Made by a program: the position numbers and the translations under genes | Notes under the pieces: model-generated | The model's input: the letters and a program-made list of their open reading frames with translations, nothing else | What the model was told of the DNA's origin: nothing | Databases searched by the model: none | Shown: one piece after another, positions 32,515-43,803 of the stretch | How the letters are laid out: each line of letters opens with the position of its first letter | Position numbering within the stretch: position 1 is the first letter of the stretch | Assembly: GCA_964016985.1 (NCBI GenBank) | Contig: OZ024830.1 | Span: forward strand, 19,554,387-19,618,386 | DNA: 64,000 nt | Direction of reading: 5' to 3' | DNA from: Anodontia alba | Lineage: Eukaryota; Mollusca; Bivalvia; Lucinida; Lucinidae

Positions 32515-33808
32515 TAGTTGTTGTCTGTTGTCAGGAAGCTGCAAGAGAAGTATCTAGCTGCTAACGAGACTCTACATGGCTTCCGTAGACCTAGAGAAGG
32601 CGTTTGATTGAGTACCTTGGAAGGTAATCTGATTTGCGCTGAGAAAACTTGGTGTGGAGGAGTGGATTGTGCGACTGGTGCAGGGGATGTATTCAAATGC
32701 GCAGAGGTAAAGTAAAGAGTTTGAAGTGAAGGTCGGTGTTCACCAGGGCTTAGTACTCAGCCCACTTCTCTTCATCACTGTGCTTGAAGCCTTATCACGA
32801 GAGTTCTGCTCTGGGGTCCCCTGGGAGGGCCTCTATGCCCTATTGAGGAATGTGTCAGGAGGCTCTTGACTTGGAGAGAAGCAATGGAAAAGAAAGGACG
32901 GAGAGTAAATGCAGGAAAGACAAAGATCATGATCTGCGGTACAGGCCTGGTCCTCCTGCAGAGTTCAGGCAAATTTCCATGTGCCATTTGTCGCACTGGA
33001 GTGGGCAGCAACAGCATCTTCTGCAATGGCTGCAAGCACTGGGTGCACAAGAAATGCAGTGGGCTCAAGCGCTTGACAATGGACCATGACTACAGATGTA
33101 CAAGGTGCCAGGGAACTGCACGCCCCTTAGATGGCAGACCACAGAGGGAAGTCCGTTGGACCTGACAAGCTGGAGGTGGCAGCTTCCTTTTGCTACCTAA
33201 GAGATGCTCTCAGTAGCAGGTAGCTGTGAACTTTCAACCACAGCACGTGTGAAAACGCCTGGAAGAGGTTCAAGGAGCTGCTACCAGTTCCCAGTTCTCC
33301 CTTCACACCACCTCTCTTTCAAGACATGTGGCCAGGTGTACAGCTCTTGTGTGCGGAGTGCAATGCTCCATGCCAGTGAGACTTGGCCATTGACAAAACC
33401 AAACCTCCAACGTCTGCAGTGGAAGACAGGGCAATGATCAGACAGATCTGCAATGTCAGGCCGCAAGACCTTATCACAACCAGGTCCAATGAGCTACTTG
33501 CGGGGCTTGGCATTGGACCTCATTCTGAAGGAGAGAAGGCTCCGCTGGTATGGACATGTGGAATGCTCCAATGGTGCAGTCAAGACAGCCTTTGATATAC
33601 TGGTTGATGGAAAGCGTGGGCCTGGGAGGCCCAAGATGACATGGAAGCAGCTGACAGAGAGGGATTGCAGAGAGTGGAAGCTCTTGGCTATCAGCCCTTA
33701 TGATAGAAATATGTGGAGATCTGGTGTGAGATCTGCCATGCATGCAGCAAGCCAGCTATATGGAAGGAGGTCCACTGATGTGGATAATGCCCCTGTACCT
33801 GATTGTTA
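32515..33808 (+). pseudogene. Non-LTR RT relic with embedded PHD-like finger
   Basis: 5'-truncated LINE ORF. It starts inside the RT palm (ASVDLEKAF near 32579 with a following stop), then LRKLGVEEWIVRLVQGMYSN and GVHQGLVLSPLLF. The catalytic ADD segment is deleted: the frame passes from GLYA to IEECVRRL at about 32835-32845. After TWREAMEKKG comes a C4HC3 finger at 32980-33108, spaced C-x2-C-x10-C-x2-C-x4-H-x2-C-x13-C-x2-C. The remainder holds CVRSAMLHASETWPLTK, RLRWYGHVECSNGAVKTAF and GKRGPGRPKMTWKQL to the end near 33806. Several frameshifts. Inactive, and it lies within gene 1 intron 1. Confidence 0.88.
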
Positions 33809-34144
33809 ATCAAAAATCGGATTATGATATGAAGATAGTCATGGGCTACTAGTACATTATTTAACATTAAATTTTTTTTTAATTTAGCAGTCTTGAGAAA
33901 AAACCAAAATGCACACAAACAACTGTTTTGGTAGGGAGGTCACCAGATGACATAAAGCGATATTCCCTGTCTGACACAGTGTTAAATCAGCTGATTTTGA
34001 AGCCATAACATTTATATTTCATCAAAAATTGACTTTATTGAAAGAACAATGTTCTAACTTTTGATTAATTACAAAAAATAACCCATAAATTACTTTTCAA
34101 TGCATTTAAAATCCAAATGACCTACTTCCACAGTGATTTATTTA

Positions 34145-34300
34145 CAATTTTATACCTATGTGTCCCAGGACTTGCTTGGGCTATATAAAGTGAGTCCTAC
34201 TAGAAAATCACTGCGTCCATTACAGAATTTTCCATAACTTTGTGAGTCCCAAAGCAAAAACTGTGAGTACAGGACTCTGGATGCGCAGGTATAAAAATCA
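34145..34300 (-). repeat. Unclassified dispersed repeat (AGTGATTTTT... type)
   Basis: Shares GTGATTTTTATACCTGCG, GTCCTGTACTCAC and GGGACTCAC phrases with 37183-37275 (plus) and 38400-38505 (minus). Nature unknown. Confidence 0.4.
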
Positions 34301-35036
34301 CTGCTTCCAAATTTCCAAGGAGGAAAATCCATGTAAACTAGCCTATAGTTTAACAGTGCCTCAATTTCAAGTTGGTTTTTATCCAATAAAAGATGACTTC
34401 TTCATAAACTAATGCATATTGCCTTTGCATCTGATATTCAAATTCCAGGCTTCTGTATACCCATAGATGAGATTGGATTGAAAATTGGCTATTTTTAGAG
34501 TGGAAATTCTTGTGCTAAAAATTACCAGAAAAGGCAAGAAAGGAGTCAGATTATAGATCTATTAGACTACAGTGCTCAAAAATGTATTATGGACAAAAGC
34601 ATATATGGTCCGCATAGAGTGTAAACATACTCCACTCTCTCCATTGGTTAGGCCGTGCCAAGAACCTGCAATATTGATTGATTTTTCAGTATATTTCACA
34701 GCAGAAAATTTAATGACCCTGCATTTTTTCAAAACTGCATAACTTTTTTTTATTCTGCACAAATTTTCAAAATTCAAGCAGCTGTATCTTTTTAATGACC
34801 TCTAGTTTATTGTCATATAAAAATCTTTGAGATATTTTTAATGTTTTCAAAAAAGGGTGACCTAGTTATCTATCTAGATATATCTATCTGTCTATCTGTC
34901 TATTTATGTATCTATTCATACTACATCACACCTGTGGGGACATTCTAGGCAGGTGCGCTGATGTTAATGAAAACAAAAGAAAGTCTACATGTATATAGTT
35001 AAGGGGATGAAAGATGATTGGTTATGACAGAATCTT

Positions 35037-35280
35037 CGAGGGTTGAGCGCAAGACTATGGTAACTCAAACGTATTTTTGAAACCCTTGTTTAGGGGCAAC
35101 TTGGACCCCTTTGTAAACAATGCAAATTTAGGTGCCATTGCTCATACGAGCAATGGCACCTAAATTTTCATTGTTTACAGAAAGAAATGTTGTAATCTTC
35201 ATAACGTCTTCATGGTGAGGAGATTAGGTTTGGGGAAAAACAATCATCTGAGTTACCATAGTCTTGCGCTCAACCCTCGA
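35037..35280. mobile_element. MITE with 31 bp terminal repeats
   Basis: TCGAGGGTTGAGCGCAAGAC and TATGGTAACTC at the left pair exactly with GAGTTACCATAGTCTTGCGC and TCAACCCTCGA at the right. Inside lies a second hairpin with arms GTAAACAATGCAAATTTAGG and TGCCATTGCTC. 244 bp, non-coding, single copy here. No clear target duplication. Confidence 0.88.
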
Positions 35281-35905
35281 GATGAGGAAAAGCTAAAATC
35301 AGGTTAAAAACTACAGCCATTGAATCAAGGCCTGAAGTACTGCAGCCCACTGACTGCGATCTTGAAAGATTCTTGGTCTGGTGAGCATACAGCAGTCTCA
35401 GGGCATTCCGCTGGACAATGGGTAAAAGGGGTACTTGTAATAGTCAGTGGATGTTTGCAGTTGACAAAAAGCCATGGAATGACAGTGCCTTTTTTCACGC
35501 CTACCAAATGAAAGAATGTGTAAATGGGTAATTACGCATTAGATCTATATAGATAATAACAAAACTTACAGCTCCAATGCATAACCACCCATTTTCCACC
35601 TTTCCCGTGGCATTTTCTCAACAGTGCCGCATTGACAACCAAAATATCCATAACACAAATAACCATATGTGTCTATCGTGTGCATGATGATATGCTGAAC
35701 TTCTAGTGAAGTGCAAAATTAAATAAAGGACAATAAACACCATGAATTTTCGTGTTTGCTTTGGCTTTCGGTACACCTTCAGCATGTGAAAAATAATTCA
35801 GCCAATATGCCTAACTTTGGGGCTGGAAATTGGCCACATTTTTTCCCAATTTAGGGACAAAAATTCCCAAAATCTATAGAAAATTCCCAATTTCTACTTT
35901 GTCAA

Positions 35906-37174
35906 TACAGGTCAGTCCCGTTATTACGCGCTGGTCGGGATGCACAAATCCAGACCGCGATATAGGCGAGGCGCGTAGTAAGTTCGGAGCCAACTGATCA
36001 GACTTTATAAATGTTGACATTTGTATGGGACACACGAATATACATGTTTGGAGGGATTTATGAATGAAAACAATGTTATTTCATGTGTTATTTATATAAA
36101 TAAACGAATGAGTACTAACGTTGTATGTTTTGTCTTTTTTACACCCTCTGATGTACTTTTTCTGCAATATATACGCTAAATACTTATTTACGTTTCCATT
36201 TTGTGGCTCGATCCGCCATATTTGCCGGTGTTGTAATACAGACGGTGTTGAAGTGCGGTGTAAGTCATATAAAAAGTCCGGTATCAATACCGGTCCCCGC
36301 GAGCATAGCGAATTATTTTAGTCCAGTAAAAGAAATCTTATTAATAAAACGGCAGAAATCATTAAGTTTTTTAATCTTTCTGCTTGTATAGAATAGAACG
36401 AAAGCTCAAAGAAAAAAAATTGACTAAAACCAAAGCATTTGATTTCCAACAAAGTTCCATGTTCAATGGCCTCAAGTTTTTCTTTAACCATGAAGGCTTT
36501 TCGTTTTCTTCTTTGGTTTTCCATTTTAATCAGTGTTAATCTGATAGCAGAATGAACTTTTTCAAGACAACAATGAGTGCCGGACAAATTTCACAGTTAC
36601 ACGCTCTACTACCTGACCGACTGCGTGCACAGTAATCGACGTCCAGTGATCCGCGTCACTGATTGGATGAATATCTAATTAGGTCGGCAAGGCGGCCATA
36701 TCAAACTGGAAAACTCGGTGTCTTTCAAGTATTTACAAATTAATTATGGATAACTGTGGTCATTTTCCCATTCTTTAGATGCGGGATAAGCCAGTTCTTG
36801 ATAGATATGTTTGTATCGTTTAAAAGTTAAATGAAGTTTTAATTGGCAAAAGTTCGTCTTCTTAAAATAAACACCAAAAGGTCAATTATGGTCATTACAC
36901 ACGTACACAAACAAAAATACAACAGAGACAATACATTGATTAGCTTTATTCTTTCAAAATCATTTTTTTTTATTTGCTATTATGACATGTACAACAGCAG
37001 TAAATTTCTTTTTCTGCAGATCGAAGCTCTGAAAAACAAAAACACATTTTGTTATTTTGACCTAGAGGATGGGGAAACTGGGACCCTTCGAAAAAATTTT
37101 GGGAGGCATGACGTCCCCGCGTTATATCCGTATTCGCGCACTAACGACGCGAGTACTAACAGGACTGACCTGTA
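35906..37174 (-). mobile_element. pogo/Tigger-type DNA transposon, internally deleted
   Basis: Terminal inverted repeats CAGGTCAGTCC at 35908 and GGACTGACCTG ending at 37172, continuing as GTTA and TAC with mismatches, flanked by TA on both sides. The subterminal CGCG-rich sequence resembles Tigger ends. A minus-strand frame inside (36318-36587) has MENQRRKRKAFMVKEKLEAI, close to the N-terminal helix-turn-helix of CENP-B/pogo transposases, but the DDE domain is missing. About 1.27 kb, non-autonomous. Confidence 0.78.
36450..36530 (-). pseudogene. pogo/CENP-B-like transposase N-terminal fragment
   Basis: Encodes a basic stretch RRKRKAFMVKEKLEAIEHG resembling the first helix-turn-helix of pogo-family transposases, then runs into unrelated sequence. 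It lies inside the element with pogo-like ends, in the expected orientation. Confidence 0.6.
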
Positions 37175-37593
37175 TTAGAATCCAGTGATTTTTTTACATT
37201 GTAGGCCTGCGTCCTGCGTCCTGTACGCATAATTTCGCCAGGGGATGCAAAAAACTAGCCTCAGTGAGTCCCGTGGACTCATAAAATTCTCAAAGATACG
37301 TACGTTTTGCTTCTTGAAATCTACTTTCGTTTTCGGAAAAAGCGAATGCGCAAGCGGTGTTTCAGTGCAGTATTTGGTAAAAGCCAATACTGAAAGGCGT
37401 CATATCTCTACGGTACACCGATTTTACCTATACAATCAATACCAAGTTGTCCAGTACCGGAGGAAACTGTAGTGGACACTTAAGTATTGGTTTTTAGTCT
37501 GCTGAGAACTTTTATTGTAACACCGTTTGACTTTGCAATTGTCAACAGGAAACAGCGATCGTTTATTTCTTTTTTTTTTGAAAGAAGAAAAAG

Positions 37594-37812
37594 ATGCGCC
37601 CTAAAAAGATAATAAAACTAGACCCCTTACAGCAAATGCTGTTCGGTCTGCTAGGTCAGCAAATCAGACTGACACCGACAACAAAGTCTGTGACTGCCGA
37701 TGATGGCGATCTCGATAACGACAGTTCCAAACTGAACCTACAAAGCATCAGACAAAAAAGTCTCTGCTTTGTATTACGGTCTAGTCAAAACAGACAAAAT
37801 GTCTGTCCTTAA
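37594..37812 (+). other. Small ORF of 72 codons (unproven)
   Basis: MRPKKIIKLDPLQQMLFGLL followed by an acidic stretch (TADDGDLDNDSSKLN) and a Ser/Gln-rich end. Composition is protein-like and not a simple repeat. It does not fit the phase of gene 1. No domain recognised; could be a transposon relic or chance. Confidence 0.25.
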
Positions 37813-37844
37813 TTATGTAACAGGTATTTGATCATCTGTCACAA

Positions 37845-37912
37845 AAACTGAAGTTTTATGAAAACATTTTCATAAACCTGTAGGTGAAAACATTTTCTTA
37901 ACACTTCAGTTT
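37845..37912. repeat. Hairpin AAAACTGAAG...CTTCAGTTTT
   Basis: AAAACTGAAGTTTTATGAAA pairs with TTTTCTTAACACTTCAGTTTT, with a second small palindrome inside. It lies directly after the small ORF. Confidence 0.55.
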
Positions 37913-38935
37913 TAATAGACAGTGGTACTATAGTTTCATATTTCTCAGGAAGTTTTCTGGAAAGAATTAAAGCAACTCAGTCACCACTATTTACTTTTAT
38001 TGCACATCCAATTAAAATACTAAGAAAGTAATTATAAAACACTGTTACACAAAAAAGGTAAGAGAAAAGTCCAGGGAGTGCCACAATCACAAACCGCAGC
38101 CTTTCCCAGACCCCAAGAGGAAGAGGAAACCGACTAAACAAGCACAAACTGAACAAACGTACGAAAAGCACAAAGATTAGCTCTCTCTTCCCCAAGCGAG
38201 GTAATCGCAATACTAAAAGGACTGAAAAACACAAGAACAAAATGACACATGGAAAGACATACAACAAATCGCCTCGTAGAATAAACCACAAAGCAACAAA
38301 GAGTAAGACTAACACCGGGACCACCGCCTTAGAATGGTCGGTAGAGCAAACCACCGGGGGGTTTTAAATGAAAGGTCTAGGACACAACAAAATATTTCAC
38401 CACGAGTCCCAGACTGGATGCATAGTTTGAGTTTGGGATGCATGAATTCTGGACCTAGCGAGTCCCAGGACCCATAAAGGCAAAATTGTAAAAAAATCAC
38501 TGAGAATCATCATTATTTATAACTTTATCAATTGCTAAGTAATTCTCCCAAGTTCAAATCAATGACCACATTGAAAAATGCAGACTACATTATGTTTTTA
38601 TCATTTGAAACAAATATATATTTATTTCTTCCAATCCAGTTTTCCCAAATTTGTAGATTCACACGCTATATTTCCCCATTTTGATGGCTCCTGACCCCTA
38701 GTTCAAAGGAGTAGCAAAATCCCTGGTCTGAGATTTACTCCACAGACCCCGATCTCAAAGGGCTATTGAATGTAATTCCCCATTTTTTAAATAATTTCCC
38801 CAAAACATTTATATCCCTCATGAAACACAGAAAATGCAATGTTTGTTTACTTCTTTTTTTTTTTGAGTCATTTAATTCCTATCTAATTGTTTCATGTTCT
38901 TAACCATCTTTTGCTTGGTAAGTGTGTTTTTATTA

Positions 38936-39987
38936 TACCCCGCCACACAATAGTGGCAAGGATTTTGGTTTCACGTTGGCCGTCCGTGTGTCTGTCCATT
39001 GTCCGTCCCGTCCGTTTTTCATTTCCGGATGATAACTTGAGTAAACATCAATGGATTTTCACCAAATTTGGTGTGTGCATTGATATTGTGGAGATCTGGT
39101 TTGTGTTTGCTAATGGGCAAATTCCGTCAAATTTTTATGGAGTTATCTGCCGAAGACACGCCCTTATTTTCGTTTCCGGACGATAACTTGAGTAAATAAC
39201 AAGGGATTTTAACCAAACTTGCTATATGCATTGACATTTAGGAGATCTGGTTTGGGATTGCTAATGGGCAAATTTGGTCAAATTTTTACGGAGTTATCTG
39301 CCTGACACGCCCATATTTTCGTTTTCTGACGATAACTTGAGTAAATAACAAGGGATTTTGACCAAACTTGCTATATGCATTGACATTTAGGAGATCTAGT
39401 TTGGGATTGCTAATGGGCAAATTTCGTCAAATTTTTACGAAGTTATCTGCCCGGGACACGCCCATATTTTCATTTCCAGATGATAACTTGAGTAAATAAC
39501 AAGGGATTTTAACCAAACTTGCTCTGTATATTGACATTAAGGAGATCTGCTATGGAATTGCTGATGGGCAAGTTTCGTCAAATTTTTATGGAGTTATCTT
39601 CCTGAGACACACCCATATTTTCGTTTCGAGACGGTAACTTCAGTAAATAACAAGGGATTTTAACCAAACTTGCTATATGCATTGACCTTAAGGAAATCTC
39701 TTGGAATTGCTAATGGGCAAATGTCGTCACATTTTTACGGAGTTATCTGCCCGAGACACGCCCATATTTTCGTTTCCAGACAATAACTTGAGTAAACAAC
39801 AAGGCCTTTTAACCAAACTTGCTATATGCATTGATATTATCAAGATCTGGTTTAGGATTGTTATCTGTCCATTGATATTGTCAAGATCTGGTTTAGGATT
39901 GTTATCTGTTCCTCGGTCAGTTTCTTTCCAGACATTTTCACAACAATAACTTTAATATATAAACAAATAATTGCTGTGGCGGGGTAT
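38936..39987 (+). mobile_element. Tandem-repeat element, CCCCGCCACA type
   Basis: Opens TACCCCGCCACACAATAGTGG and closes TGTGGCGGGGTA, which are inverted relatives. A CCGTCCGTGTGTCTGTCC segment follows the head, then six diverged units of about 150 bp built on GATAACTTGAGTAAA, CAAACTTGCTATATGCATTG and GGAGATCTGG. Resembles the bivalve pearl-type layout. Frames read through it are artefacts. Confidence 0.75.
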
Positions 39988-40039
39988 TATGCTTGTGGTG
40001 CTTTTATTTAAGTTTTGAATAGAAACTGGTTGTATATAA

Positions 40040-40231
40040 TCAGGTATTGGCACTGCCACCAAATAGTAGACAGTTTTGTAAAAGAGGCAGACGCGCTTTG
40101 GCCCGTCTCTGTTCTAGGGTTTTCATCCCAGTGCTATTCACCATGGCAGTCACGCTTGACCTGTAGTCATAATTGCTGGTGGTCCAGGGTGCTGTTCTAT
40201 GCTGAGTGACCTCCTTAGTGATGGCTGTCAT
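40040..40231 (-). pseudogene. LINE ORF2 C-terminal fragment
   Basis: Minus-strand frame with RTAPWTTSNYDYRSSVTAM and TLEQRRAKARL, the C-terminal signature region of LINE reverse-transcriptase proteins. About 60 codons remain between unrelated sequences. Confidence 0.65.
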
Positions 40232-40821
40232 TTGGGTCTCATTCAGTCATATGAAATGACACTTCAAATCAATTTTTCAAAAGCTTGCAGAAATATAATT
40301 ATTTCAATAATCCAAAAATCATCATTGATCTGTTGAAAGGTTACAAAACTATGGAAGAATTGTCTTTCTGTTGCTTTTGTTCATCTCTAAATAATAAGAA
40401 CTTTTGGGCATTACCTAGATGGGAAAAGCAACAAACCAATACACATGGTGGTAAGCCAGTCATGCCTTTGTAAACAACTAATTTAGATGTTTTACCAGAG
40501 TAATTTTAGTTGAAAATAATAGTAAGATATGCCCTTAAAAAGGCTCACTAGATGATGCAATACTCTTTTACTTATATATTCAATGTTTAATCAGGCTAGA
40601 CAAAATTTTTTTCAAAAATCGGTTGCAAAGAATGCCATTAATCTGTGAAATATTACTTCTGTTTTAGGTGCTTTCTGTCGCATCTGCGGCGCTGTGTAAC
40701 ACAGTACACTGGAGAACTCCTTAAAATACAGATAAGTCTAGAAGTTCACAATCTCCCAGGATTATTTTATTTAAAAAAAATGTATAGGTTATATAGATAA
40801 ATGACCATTTATACTCATTTT

Positions 40822-42550
40822 TATGCCCCCAACTTCAAAGAAGTTGGAGGGGCATATTGCTTCTGGGTTGTTCGTCTGTCCGTCTCCGTCCGTCCGTCCG
40901 TTCGTCACGCTTTTTGATGCTTAGCATAACTTTAAAACAGTGAATGCTACTGTTTTGAAATTTCATATATGGATTCCTCATGAAAAAATAGCTGACACGT
41001 ATTTTTTTTTCTTGACAGGATTATGCCCCTTTTCTGAGTTATGGCCCTATGAAAAAATATGGATGCAATATTGTCAGCAAAATATCTCAAAAACTATTAA
41101 AGCTAGAGCCTTGAAACTTGATGAATAAACTGGTAGTGATGAGTAGACAACCTAATTAACTTTTGAAGTAATTTTGAAAAATACTTATTGAGTTATGGCC
41201 CTTTGTAATTTTGGGCAATTTTACCTTGTCAGCAAAATATCTCAAAAACTGTTGGAGTCAGAGCCTAGAAACTTAATAAATGGATTTATAGTGATGAGTA
41301 GATGACCTGATTAGCTTTTGAAGAAATTCTGAAAAATACTTCATGAGTTATGGCCCTTTGTAATTTTGGGCATTTTTACCTTGTCAGCAAAATATCTCAA
41401 AAACAGTTGGAGCTAGAGCCTTGAAACTTAATGAATAGACTGGTAGTGGTGAGTAGACAACCTGATTAACTTTTGAAGAAATTTTAAAAAATGCTTTTTG
41501 AGTTCTGGCCCTTTGTAATTTTGGGCATTTTTACCTTGTCAGCAAAATATCTCAAAAACTGTTAGAGCTTGAGCCTTGAAACTTAGTAAATGGATTTGTA
41601 GTGATGGGTAGATGACCTGATTAACTTTTGAAGAAATTCTGAAAAATACTTCATGAGTTATGGCCCTTTGTAATTTGGGGCATTTTTACCTTGTCAGCAA
41701 AATATCTCAAAAACTATTGAAGCTAGAGACTTGAAACTTGATGAATAGACTGGTAGTGATGAGTAGATGACCTGTTTAACTTTTAAAGAAATTTTGAAAT
41801 ATACTTCTTGAGTTATGCCCCTTTGTAATTTTAGGCATTTTTATCTTGTCAGCAAAATATCTCAAAAACTGTTAGAGCTTAGGCTAGAGCCTTGAAACTT
41901 AGTAAATGGATTTGTAGTGATGAGTAGATGACCTGATTAACTTTTGAAGAAATTCTGAAAAATACTTCATGAGTTATAGCCCTTTGTAATTTTGGGCAAT
42001 TTTATCTTGTCAGCAAAATATCTCAAAACCATTAGAACTAGAGCCTTGACACTTGATAAATAGACTGGTAGTGATGAGTAGACAACCTGATTAACTTTTG
42101 AAGAAATTTTGAAAAATACTTCTTGAGTTATGGCCCTTTGTAATTTTGGGCATTTTTTTACCATGTCAGCAAAATATCTCAAAAACTGTTAGAGCTAGAG
42201 CCTTGAAACTTGGTAAATGGATTTGTAGTGATGGGTAGATGACCTGATTAACTTTTGAAGAAATTCTGAAAAACACTTATTGAGTTATGGCCCTTTGTTA
42301 TTTTGGGCATTTTTATCTTGTCAGCAAAATATCTCAAAAACCTAGAGACTTGAAACTTGGTGAATTGATTGGTAATGATGAGTAGATGACCTGATTAACT
42401 TTTTTGTAAATTCTGAAAAATATTTTGTAAGTAATGGCCCTTTGTAAATTTGGGCATGTTTCCCTTGTGAACAAAATATCTCAAAAATTGTTGAAGCTGG
42501 AGCCTTGAAACTTGATAAATAGATTGGTAGCGATGAGTAGATGACCTGAT
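40822..42550 (+). mobile_element. Tandem-repeat element, TATGCCCCC type (copy 1)
   Basis: Head hairpin TATGCCCCCAACTTC and GAAGTTGGAGGGGCATA, then TCTGTCCGTCTCCGTCCGTC, then nine or ten units of about 155 bp built on GAGTTATGGCCCTTTGTAAT, GTCAGCAAAATATCTCAAAA and GAGTAGATGACCTGATTAAC. The end is obscured by a second head at 42552. Confidence 0.8.
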
Positions 42551-42551
42551 T

Positions 42552-43565
42552 ATGCCCCAAAGTTCAAGTGAAATTGATGGGGCATATTATTTTGCCTTCA
42601 TTTGTCCATCCGACTGTTTGTCCGTTCATCAAGCTTTTTTGTGCATGCGATATCTTAAGAACCCTGCACGCTGGGGTTTTGAAATTTTATATTTGGGTTC
42701 CCAATGAAAAAATAGCTGACCCGTATTTTGTTTCTTGTCTAGCATGTTTGTTTAGAGTTATGCCCCTTTGAAAAAAAATCAGAATTAAATCTTGTGAGCA
42801 AGATATCTTGAAAAGTATTTAAGCTGGGTTCTTGAAATTCTATACAGTGAGTGGGAATGATGTGTAAATTACCTGATTATATTTTGAGAGAATTCCATGA
42901 AAATATTGATAAAGTTACGGCCCTTTGCAGTTCTGCTCATTTTGACCTTGCTAGCAAGATTTCTCGAAAAGTACTTAAGCTAGGGTCTTGAAATATTATA
43001 TGCTGATTGGGGATGATGTGGAGATTACCTGATTTGTTTTTTAGGGAATTCCATGAAAAATTGACGTAGTTATGGCCCATTGTAGTTCCAGGCATTTTGA
43101 CCTTGTCAGCAAGATCAAAAAGTATTTAAGCCAGAGCCATGATATTTGGTATACTGATTGGGATTGAGGAGGAGATCACCTGAATAAATTTTGAACCAAC
43201 TAAATGAAATGTTGGAGTTATGGCCCTTTGCAATTTTGGGCCATTTAATGTCGTTGCTTTATTTTTTTATAGCATAAGTTTAGAACCATGTATGCTAATG
43301 TTTTGAAATATCATATTTTGATTCCTCATGAAAAAATAGGTGACCTGTATTTTTTTCTTATCCCAATTATCTCCTATTTTAGAGTTATTTCCCTTTGATA
43401 AAATAACCGCGCTCGATATGACCCCATTGGGTTGACTGGGCTATAAAACACAAACAAACAAACTTTGATAAAATAACATTGAAATCTCATATATTTGTAC
43501 TGTTACCGTCATGGCTAAGCAGTGTTGGAGTCAAGCAGTGTTAGAGTCAGGCAATTGGGGGCATA
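42552..43565 (+). mobile_element. Tandem-repeat element, TATGCCCC type (copy 2)
   Basis: A second head, TATGCCCCAAAGTTC and GGGGCATATTA, then TTTGTCCATCCG, then four longer diverged units with AGCAAGATATCTTGAAAAG and GTTATGGCCC. Closes TGGGGGCATA. A short SINE end is inserted at 43408-43462. Confidence 0.7.
43393..43477 (+). mobile_element. Severely 5'-truncated S1 SINE with 15 bp target duplication
   Basis: Only the last 55 bp of S1 (CATTGGGTTGACTGGGCTAT plus a CAAA-type tail) at 43408-43462, between exact direct repeats CTTTGATAAAATAAC at 43393-43407 and 43463-43477. Confidence 0.93.
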
Positions 43566-43803
43566 GTTTTTTACAAACACCAGCTCTAGTTTCTGTATAA
43601 TCTATGCATTTTTGTTTGACTACAACACAGTTTGCTTTTGAGTCTAGCAATAGTGTTATTAAGAGGTTATGGTGTATAGGAGAATAAAGTTGCATACTTG
43701 TTACCTGCAGTGGCTTTTAATGTGGAAAAATAAAAATGAATGACCACCAACTTCTGGTGTTGTTTGATTGACCAGTGATGCTCTGTTACGAGCTTTCTTT
43801 TTG

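Noticed and set aside
35320..35511. 63-codon plus-strand frame and 60-codon minus-strand frame at the same place
   Set aside because: Both strands are open over the same interval, neither shows splice signals in phase with gene 1, and no domain was recognised.
37977..38354. 125-codon hydrophobic minus-strand frame
   Set aside because: Very Leu/Phe/Val-rich from a purine-rich plus strand and with no recognisable domain or splice context. It might be a retrotransposon LTR with a polyadenylation signal, but I could not find a partner LTR or a primer-binding site.
40822..43565. CRISPR-like regular array
   Set aside because: Units are about 155 bp, diverged, with no short repeat/unique spacer pattern, and the genome is eukaryotic.
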